From positions 5,670,290-5,734,289 of the forward strand of contig OU452221.1 of the NCBI GenBank assembly GCA_911728455.2: a stretch of 64,000 nucleotides of DNA. The letters run 5' to 3'. The notes beneath the pieces are model-generated. The model was not told the origin of the DNA and ran no database searches. It worked only from the letters and a program-made list of their open reading frames with translations. The translations under genes and the position numbers were made by a program. Shown here piece by piece: positions 57,901 to 64,000 of this stretch. Position 1 is the first letter of the stretch. Each line of letters opens with the position of its first letter. Source of the DNA: Marthasterias glacialis (Eukaryota; Echinodermata; Asteroidea; Forcipulatida; Asteriidae).

Positions 57901-59699
57901 TCGAGGTTTTGCAATTCATGGTGTTTGAATTTTACATTTTATCGATAGAAAAATGAAAAAACCTGGTGCATCAATGAGAATCTTTGTTCTCTTGGCTTTG
58001 TCAAGTCAAGGTTTCTTCGTGCCAGAGGTACTCTCAAAGAAAATAATCCCGTCAGGCTGGACGGGAAAAATGGAAGAATCCCAATGGCAACTGGTTAAAC
58101 AAGACATTCATTTTGAAGGGCCCGTCTGACAATTTCCTCCTTACTTGTTGATAATCAGATTCATCTCCTGAAAGTGTGAAAGACACAAGTTCCACCTTGT
58201 CCAGAAATGTTCGAAGTGCTCTGAGAACTAAACGATTCCCACATGCCATCTCTTCTACTAGGTCCAAGAACTTGGACAGGCAATTCAGGCAAGAAGCTGT
58301 AAGAACAATTTGTCATTTTTTTTTTTTTTTGGGGGGGGGGGTTCAAACCTTTTGAAATGATTGTGTGTTGAAGACTTTAGTTTGCTTATCGAGTAAAAAA
58401 TGTTGGGTATACATGTACACGCTCTATTACTTCAGCACATCAATTCACCTGATAATGTTGTTTGTGTTTTACTCTACACTGGTGTGAGTTAAGCACTGTA
58501 TGCTCATGTGGAAAATAATCCACAGGCACTATCTGATAATATTTGTTGATTGAGATTCTTAAGATTTAAAAAGTTTTCAAAATATTAAAAATGTTTGCAT
58601 CTCCTATAACTCCGAAGAGCTTTGGGTACATCACTTATTCTTAACATTCTCAGTATGTCAAGTGACACGATTAGAGGACCAAAATTGAAGGCCTATTTAT
58701 AAAAATGAAACATTCCTGGTAGGGAGATTATTGGAAATGATCAATGATTTATTTTTAATACAATTTTTTTTAACAGGCAAAATATTCGTCACCCTCATCA
58801 TCATCCAAAAGTAATTTGAAAAGAAGAAGGCGTCAAAACTTCACAGAACAAGAAATGGAGAATCTCATTAAGGGTGTTGCTAACAAAGGCAAGCATTGGA
58901 ACACCATTCTCTGGGGCTATGAGTTTCAACCTGGGCGGACCTCTGTGGATCTTAAAGACAAGTACAAAAGGATGCAGGTATGCAGATACTCACATAATTT
59001 ATTCTGCCCCCTAAAATGAGATTGAAAAAGTGCACGATACAATAAATAGCCCCCACCCCAATCATGTATTCCCCCCCGCATGCCCCCCCCCCCCCCGCCC
59101 CACCCCAAATGGAAATGTTTGGTTATAAATGTCACTGGACTGTAGCCTAATCTTGGTCCAAGACATGTGTATCATGTAGTCCACGATCCACCTTTACTGC
59201 GAATTGCCGCCGATAGAGGGCACTATATATACACAAACCGCTTTTACTCCTCGAACAATCATGGGGTAATAGCGGTTCTTGTAGATGTAGCATCCTACCG
59301 GCGGTGATTCGTGATAATGGATTACAGTATAAAAAATGTCTTGGACCAAGACTAACTGTAGCCAGAAGTGACGTCAATTCAAGGGGTCGATATAACAAAT
59401 GCTATCAGAGGCCAGATCATTTTTCCTTCTAGCTCTAGTTGATGATTTGCAGCAATTTTTTTTATTGCAATCTTCACAAGTGTGAGGGACACTTTTCTCA
59501 ATTCTTGATCAACGTTACTTGTTAGGGATCCTCTCTGGTGAACTTGTGTCTCACCCGAGTTTATTTATTTATTTGTTATAAGGCTAAGTCTGACTCTGTT
59601 GGAGTGATCAAATCAAGCAGGCAGCCTCCATCAGTATCAGGCAAAAGTGTCAGAAGTCATAGAGGACAGCAGAATACTGATCCTACATGGCATCGTTGA
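41465..59699 (+). CDS. TERB1: TERB1, telomere repeats-binding bouquet formation protein 1 (complete, 19 coding exons)
   Basis: In vertebrates TERB1, with TERB2 and MAJIN, fixes telomeres to the inner nuclear membrane in meiotic prophase, links them to SUN1-KASH5 for movement and recruits cohesin. Nineteen exons join with matching phases to 3264 bases, 1087 codons plus TGA (59697-59699). Domain order: ARM/HEAT-like N-terminal repeats (about 26-400), linker, coiled coil (about 495-565), a long disordered exon (about 563-865), a Cys-containing segment resembling the TERB2-binding region (about 880-935), a basic stretch, and a Myb/SANT domain (about 1000-1049). Human TERB1 is 727 residues as I recall it; the extra length is mostly the long exon. 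Exon 1 (41465-41540) is the least certain: it fits in phase but shows little similarity. It is divergent from MSH4. Confidence 0.88.
44095..44390. repeat. Dispersed repeat with (AATC)n start in TERB1 intron 4
   Basis: ccaatcaatcaatcaatcaa leads into tatcgggcgtttgtagagcg and a trailer containing gattccatggctttggtgc-like sequence (ttccatggctttggtgcaga). It looks like a common marine-invertebrate interspersed repeat. The rest of intron 4 (to 44897) shows nothing notable. Confidence 0.5.
45000..45110 (+). repeat. Short imperfect tandem repeat in TERB1 intron 5
   Basis: gcggccgctaactgctg and ctggccgctaaactgctgacct recur. The remaining introns 5-7 (44959-47454) show no further recognisable element. 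Confidence 0.5.
48195..48370. repeat. Short relative of element F beside TERB1 exon 9
   Basis: gcatactgatcgaaacgtca and ggtgtctctgcaaacctcac match the element at 22235-22410 in the complementary orientation. It begins directly after the exon 9 donor. Confidence 0.55.
48901..50074. other. TERB1 intron 10, unannotated part
   Basis: No exon, RNA gene or clear repeat family was recognised before the SINE at 50075. Around 49930-50040 a cctccatgcccctgatgcaa-like stretch loosely resembles the cattgccctgg family. Confidence 0.4.
50075..50395 (-). mobile_element. tRNA-derived SINE family 2, copy 2, lacking the B-box
   Basis: The body is over 80 percent alike by eye to 14135-14512 (for example ggtgtgggctacaaatcagc), but about 18 bases containing the B-box are missing between gtcatgac and tctgatgactcagc. 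It lies in TERB1 intron 10. Confidence 0.75.
50915..52495 (+). CDS. TERB1: TERB1 coding exons 11-13: linker and coiled coil
   Basis: Exons 50915-51108, 51780-51914 and 52328-52495, all joined in phase. Exon 11 is hydrophilic and ends DLNVGIRNLDRNK. Exon 12 ends SEAEVISDLQRQLQE, where a coiled coil begins. Exon 13 is almost wholly charged helix (KREQLEIKKKEIERQAKIK and EAITRELERQYKEQQHKE). Exon 12 has a weak donor (GAG|gtgaaa). The exon 13 donor (CAG|gtatag) is interrupted after five intron bases by a MITE. Confidence 0.8.
52501..52722. mobile_element. MITE family H, copy 2, at the TERB1 exon 13 donor
   Basis: The left end is acagttcccaatagacgcca and tctttaggggcaaatt; the right end is aattgcccgtaaagatggct and atattgggaact. 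TATA-like flanks on both sides suggest a target duplication. The element begins five or six bases into intron 13. Confidence 0.75.
52723..53655. other. TERB1 intron 13 remainder
   Basis: It contains a repeated gtgcagccaagcttttgtta (52993 and 53012) and a (gt)n microsatellite at about 53437-53466. No protein-like frame was seen. Confidence 0.5.
53656..54565 (+). CDS. TERB1: TERB1 coding exon 14: 303-codon disordered exon
   Basis: This is the longest open frame in the window (it runs to 54621 if the donor is ignored). It opens with a short coiled coil (MSDLEQKLAALEKRI) and continues as Ser/Thr/Gln-rich, probably disordered sequence with many SQ, TP and SP sites. The donor TCAG|gtaatt at 54566 joins in phase to exon 15. 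Without splicing there the frame stops at 54619-54621 after 18 further codons. No counterpart of similar length exists in mammalian TERB1 as I know it. Confidence 0.8.
54828..54970. mobile_element. MITE family D, diverged copy in a TERB1 intron
   Basis: The left end is gggcccaaattcatagcact and the right end ttgaaactgggccatg. The interior is shorter and different. Confidence 0.45.
55026..58298 (+). CDS. TERB1: TERB1 coding exons 15-17: Cys-containing (TERB2-binding-like) region and basic stretch
   Basis: Exons 55026-55085, 56810-56959 (or 56813, tandem acceptor tagcag) and 58159-58298. The joined sequence has a CxxC (CPGC if the 56813 acceptor is used), then LLNSRNFLYTLERS, then CSEH. The same layout, C-x-x-C, LNSRNF, C-x-x-H, occurs in human TERB1 in the segment that contacts TERB2. 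Spacing and cysteines suggest metal binding, which is an inference. Exon 17 is Ser/Arg-rich (RNVRSALRTKRFPHAISSTR) and may hold the counterpart of the TRF1-binding motif, though I cannot match it with confidence. Confidence 0.8.
55107..55242. mobile_element. Hairpin element C, copy 3 (short)
   Basis: caatagactgatccattaag and cttaatggatcggtctattg form perfect-looking ends around only about 135 bases. It lies in TERB1 intron 15. Confidence 0.8.
55440..55640 (+). mobile_element. SINE family 1 copy in a TERB1 intron
   Basis: It starts gatgatctggtggttaagac, has a degenerate B-box (gaatcaatcccaacctagc) and the body cggaaagcactgaccataca with gtgcttatcaggcattgg. A second partial body lies just upstream at about 55285-55380. 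Confidence 0.55.
55985..56150. mobile_element. MITE family D copy in a TERB1 intron
   Basis: The left end is gggcccattttcatagagct and the interior includes agcaggaaaccagtcaatga. The right end is degraded. Confidence 0.6.
56465..56748. mobile_element. MITE family D relative directly upstream of TERB1 exon 16
   Basis: The left end is aatttcatggagctgcttaa and the right end agtgctatgaaattgggccc, with an internal pair of the same motifs (ccatttcatagcgctgctaa at 56517). It ends about 60 bases before the tandem acceptor of exon 16. Confidence 0.6.
56960..58158. other. TERB1 intron 16
   Basis: I see no repeat family or protein-like exon here. The open frames are short and have no recognisable composition. 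Confidence 0.4.
58777..59699 (+). CDS. TERB1: TERB1 coding exons 18-19: Myb/SANT domain and C-terminus
   Basis: Exon 18 (58777-58977) encodes KRRRRQNFTEQEMENLIKGV, then GKHWNTILWGYEFQPGRTSV and DLKDKYKRMQ. This is a telobox-type Myb domain: the first aromatic position is Phe, followed by the two Trp of helix 2, and a VDLKDKYK helix 3 as in TRF proteins and mammalian TERB1 (VDLAHKYHK). In mice this domain helps cohesin enrichment at telomeres, which is family knowledge. Exon 19 (59583-59699) adds 38 residues ending TDPTWHR-stop. The first AATAAA after the stop is at 60686-60691. Confidence 0.9.
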
Positions 59700-61813
59700 C
59701 AGGCATCTCTTCAGGAAGTTCAGAAATCAGAATAACCCAAGGTGGGTGGGTGTTGTGGGGGGGGGGGGGAACAAGCTGTCCAAAAGACATCTAGACACCT
59801 CTCTAGTTTACACTATGGTGCTGCCACCAAGCGTCTTCTTTAGATTATCAATCTAATTATAGGGAGTTCCAATGATCTATCCATAACCAAAGACATGGTT
59901 CTGGTCATGATCATATGTTATTCCGACCCCTTGCATTTCATCACCATTTTCACGAAGGTACAAAAATAACAAGGATCTGGAATTTTTTTCTACACATATT
60001 GGATGTTTTCATTGACTTTGACATTTTTCTCAAGTTTTATGCGATAGTTTTATAATTACACTAATAAGCACACTGACAATGTACTTAGATTTACAGATTT
60101 GGGTGTTCACGAAGAGACACTCTTTGACATGCTACTTTTTTACATTGAAGTGCATACTGACACAGTGCTTTGGCTTCTCAATATTCACAAAGAAACACTT
60201 TGTGTAAACTGAATAAGATTGTTTTTCACGAAGTGCCTCTTTCATTCATGAATTGATTTGTGCATGAGGCTGTACACACAGACCTCGTTTATTCAGTTCC
60301 ACATAGACAATCTTGCTAACCAGTTAGCAAATCCTTAACAAAATATGTTGTATGATAAACATAACAACAAATTTGGTTGGTTTCAGATTATCTGCTTTTA
60401 TGGTTTGTACAATGTCAAAGATTAACTGACTAAAAATCTCCTCAACAATGATTTCAAATTTTTTTTCATTTTATGCCCAAAATTCATTTCTGCCTTTATA
60501 ACGAATAAGTTATGAACTTATATTTAAAAAACAAAATGTACGTAGTATCAAGGCTTAGATAACTTTATAAAAGTTTGTCTTTTTGAAATATGGGCCCCAA
60601 TAGTTTCCTGCTAGGCATGAAGGGCACAAGTTGTCAGGTCCAGTATTGGGCACCAAGCAGCCACGAAATCATCACAAACTTCCATAATAAAACACGAAAA
60701 ATATTGGAACAGACTTGTTATTTTTTTGTATCACATCTAAAGGGAGTTATCATATTCACAAAAACAAACCCTCAATTGGGCAAAAGTATTAAAAATTGAA
60801 TTGAAAGCAAAGCAGCAAATTGTTTGTTATATCAGCCAACTTTTCAGGCTATGTTTCTTTGGTAGAAGTTTGTTTTTAAATATAAAGAGGTAGACTATAT
60901 TCAAGATGAATTAAACCAAAAACCATATTTATAGATGACAGTTTAGTACGAATTGAATTGTTTGTAAAGTGAATATATGCTAAAAAGTTTGATTAATTTA
61001 TATGTATTAATTAATCTGATAAACTTGAATTTCTTCTAAGCAAAGATCTATTTATATTGTAAAGAAAATTGTCTAAAAATACACCATTTCTTTATGTTTT
61101 TTTGAAAAAAATGAATTTATCTTTGCCATTAGTAAATTTTCATGAAATACTATAAATGTAAAGCTGCATCACATTTGAATTGATTGAAATTATATTATTT
61201 GAAATGTTTCTTTAATGGTTTCATAGAAATGTGAAAAATGTTAAAGTTTACGTTGGCCTTTTCCCCTCACAAACACTACAAAGAAGAAAACAAAACTAAA
61301 TTTAATTGAATTTTGAACATAAATTATATACATTATACATGACTTAACAAAGGCCTTTATTTTCAGCAACTTAAAAACTTTCCGGAATGTCCAAAGTGTT
61401 GATACTACTTATTGAATAACAATAAAGTTAAACAAAAAGGAAAATTAAAATCTAATCACATTTCTGTTATTCTCTAATTCTCTAAAAGAATCTTCACTAT
61501 ACAACCCTAAACAGAATAATATCACACAAGATATTGGAGAATCCACACATTACTAAGAACCGTTAATGTTCAGAAATTAGTTTTGAGACAACAACATTTT
61601 GTATAATGACACAAATGCACTTGAACAACGCCGAGTCCATTTTAAAGCATTCATATTTTATTTTGTTAATTTTGATATAACCTACATGTAACATTAGTAC
61701 AAAAACAAAAATAATCCATACATAATTGCAATAAGCTGCATCAAAACTAGAGTTCTACACACATGTAAAATTGACAAGCATTTTGGCTTCAACCATTACT
61801 CCTTTCAGGCAAA
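59700..61813. other. AT-rich region downstream of TERB1
   Basis: It contains the probable TERB1 3' UTR (AATAAA at 60686-60691) and then very AT-rich DNA. I see no repeat family, RNA gene or protein-like exon here. Confidence 0.4.
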
Positions 61814-62108
61814 TCAAGACTTAACTAGCTTAAAGCTATGCCCAGTATCAATAAAAGGTGTCAGGGGCAACTGATTCATGTTGAAGCGGTTCAAAAAGGC
61901 ACAGCGAAATGTTTGTTCTTTAAAATGGTCCGGTAACAACAGGATTTTGATCAGACTGTTCAGTATTTTGGGGAACTTGGTTGCATACCCTTCCAGATCG
62001 TCTTCATTAGGGATGTGGAAGTCATGGTCACTCCAAGATTGAGAAACTTGATAAGTTGGTTGAACGTTTATCGACCCTTGTTGCCAATAGATTCTGTTTT
62101 TCTTTGAG
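61814..62108 (-). CDS. Candidate terminal exon of an unidentified gene
   Basis: On the minus strand a frame without stop reads about 98 codons from an acceptor (gcgattaacag, ending at 62109) to TGA at 61814-61816. Its composition is protein-like (FHIPNEDDLEGYATKFPKIL, LLLPDHFKEQTFRCAFLNRF and PLTPFIDTGHSFKLVKS). I do not recognise the family. Its phase does not match the candidate upstream exon at 62192-62326 unless a weaker acceptor inside it (ggcaacaag, exon from about 62062) is used. It could instead be a gene remnant. Confidence 0.4.
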
Positions 62109-62191
62109 CTGTTAATCGCAATTCAGAAACGAGTAAAACCCCCAACCGTTGCCACCCCCCCCCCCTCCCCAAGTAGGATTACTTGATCTAC

Positions 62192-62326
62192 CCAGTTTGT
62201 AAGTTTGCATTGCAATTTTGTTTTTGTTGTGTTTCGCGATCTTCTTCAAAGCCCTCAGTATTGCAGCTATCACATAGCCATACTGGTACATACTTTGAGT
62301 GAACCTTCTGTTTGTATGCACAATGT
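62192..62326 (-). CDS. Candidate penultimate exon of the same unidentified gene
   Basis: The acceptor tttatttttgaag and donor CTGG|gtagat bound an open 135-base stretch encoding IVHTNRRFTQSMYQYGYVIA, then AILRALKKIAKHNKNKIAMQ. The sequence is amphipathic and protein-like but not recognised. The intron to the next candidate exon would be under 150 bases and contains a poly-G run on this strand. Any earlier exons would lie to the right, in or beyond the tandem array. Confidence 0.35.
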
Positions 62327-62939
62327 CTTCAAAAATAAAGCTCAGATATTTAACATTTAAAGGTAGAATACAGGATTCGTATTTATAAAACAAAAGTGTT
62401 TTTATTAGTATCAGTCTGAAAACTTACTGGTTATGAAGTTCATACCAGTACCAATCTTCCATAGAAATATAAAATATAATTTAAAGACCACAATTTTAAT
62501 TTTGATTGTAACAATAAGAATAATGACAATGTGTTTACAGGCTGAAAAGTTTTCACGGTTTTCTCTATTTTTTTTTCCCATGTATTGAAATAAAGGGCTA
62601 TTGAATTACACAAATTAAGAACACTGCACTATCAGCTTTACCAATCCTGTATTTTACCTTGAAGAAAAAAGGGAAATGTACCCGGGCAAAAAAAAAAAAA
62701 AAAATAATTAAATAAATAAATGAAGAAATAAATAACAAAACAAAAAAACATAAAAAATAAAAAAATATATATACATATAATATATATTGGCCAGAACCAC
62801 AAAGAGGTATACAATATAGTATATACATAGTACTTTCAGGTTTAGGGCCCAATAAATTATATCAACCTCTAATCTAAATGAAAAAGGGAAATATCCCGGA
62901 ACACCATAAGGAATTGGCCAGAACTAAGAGGTACAATAT

Positions 62940-64000
62940 AATACTTGCAGGTATGGGGAACAATACATTAGCTCAGATATTTAACCTCTAAATAAAAAAA
63001 AAAGGAAATTTCCCCAAAACCTTGCCAGAACAACTAAGATGTTTTATACATGTATATACATAGTATATTTGCAGGTTTGGCGAATAATAAATTAGCTCTG
63101 ATATTCAACCTCTAAATAAAAATATAAAAAAAAATTCCCCAAAACCTTGCCAGAACAACTAAGATGTTTAATATATACATAGTATATTTGCAGGTTTGGC
63201 GAATAATAAATTAGCTCTGTAATTCAACCTCTAAATACAAAATTTTAAAAAAAATTCCCCAAAACCTTGCCAGAACAACTTAGATGTTTAATATATACAT
63301 AGTATATTTGCAGGTTTGGCGAATAATAAATTAGCTCTGATATTCAACTTCTAAATAAAAATTTAAAAAAAAATTCCCCAAAACCTTGCCAGAACCTTGC
63401 CAGAACAACTAAGATGTTTAATATATACATAGTATATTTGCAGGTTTGGCGAATAATAAATTAGCTCTGATATTCAACCTCTAAATAAAAAATTAAAAAA
63501 AAAATTCCCCAAAACCTTGCCAGATCAACTAAGATGTTTAATATATACATAGTATATTTGCAGGTTTGGCGAATAATAAATTAGCTCTTATATTCAACCT
63601 CTAAATAAAAAATGTAAAAAAAAATTCCCCAGAACCTTGCAAGAACAACTAAGATGTTTAATATATACATAGTATATTTGCAGGTTTGGCGAATAATAAA
63701 TTAGCTCTTATATTCAACCTCTAAATAAAAAATTAAAAAAAAATTCCCCAAAACCTTGCCAGAACAACTAAGATGTTTAATATAATTATACATAGTATAT
63801 TTGCAGGTTTGGCGAATAATAAATTAGCTCTGATATTCAACCTCTAAAATAAATAAAAAATTTAAAAAAAAAATTCCCCAAAACCTTGCCAGAACAACTA
63901 AGATGTTTAATATATACATAGTATATTTGCAGGTTTGGCGAATAATAAATTAGCTCTGATATTCAACCTCTAAATAAAAAATTTAAAAAAAATTCCCCAA
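62940..64000 (+). repeat. Tandem array of about 120-bp AT-rich units, open at the right edge
   Basis: Units contain gcaggtttggcgaataataa with attagctctgatattcaac, and then ccttgccagaacaactaaga. Starts of the first motif fall near 62948, 63073, 63191, 63310, 63438, 63559, 63679, 63803 and 63929. A degenerate unit precedes at about 62835. One unit duplicates ccttgccagaa internally (63382-63401). Confidence 0.93.

Noticed and set aside
62940-64000. CRISPR-like regular repeats.
   Set aside because: Whole units repeat without distinct spacers in a eukaryotic setting; this is a plain tandem array.

Overview
The window is intron-rich animal genomic DNA. It has GT-AG introns, single-copy orthologues of animal genes, tRNA-derived SINEs, non-LTR retrotransposon scraps and many short inverted-repeat (MITE-like) elements. 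The repeat families look like those of an echinoderm, probably a sea star. That is an inference from general familiarity, not a database match.

From left to right there are three recognisable protein genes. (1) Positions 1038-6835, plus strand, hold the 3' half of an srGAP-type gene (RhoGAP domain, SH3 domain, Ser/Pro-rich tail). It enters from beyond the left edge, and its 3' UTR may run to about 11.9 kb. (2) Positions 12734-37841, minus strand, hold a complete MSH4 gene (meiotic MutS homologue): 26 coding exons whose phases all agree, giving 893 codons. A probable non-coding first exon lies at about 39.8 kb. (3) Positions 41465-59699, plus strand, hold a complete TERB1 gene (meiotic telomere-tethering protein with ARM repeats and a C-terminal Myb domain): 19 coding exons giving about 1087 codons. 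Two unidentified candidate coding exons lie on the minus strand at 61814-62326. A tandem array of roughly 120 bp units runs off the right edge.

MSH4 and TERB1 are transcribed away from each other across about 1.6 kb of CpG-rich and internally duplicated sequence. Both act in meiotic prophase I: MSH4 with MSH5 stabilises recombination intermediates, and TERB1 (with TERB2 and MAJIN in other animals) attaches telomeres to the nuclear envelope so that homologues can move and pair. The shared intergenic region is therefore a candidate bidirectional meiotic promoter, which is an inference. The srGAP and MSH4 genes converge, with possible poly(A) signals about 130 bp apart near 11.9-12.0 kb.

Notable splicing details: a 13-nt microexon in MSH4; a 54-bp in-frame duplication of the 3' splice site and the start of the P-loop exon in MSH4; a GC-AG intron; a NAGNAG acceptor that would change a CxxC motif in TERB1; and a MITE inserted directly against a TERB1 splice donor. 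Introns and intergenic DNA are filled with at least eight repeat families, several nested in one another. I found no CRISPR array, intact tRNA or rRNA gene, intact transposase or viral genome.
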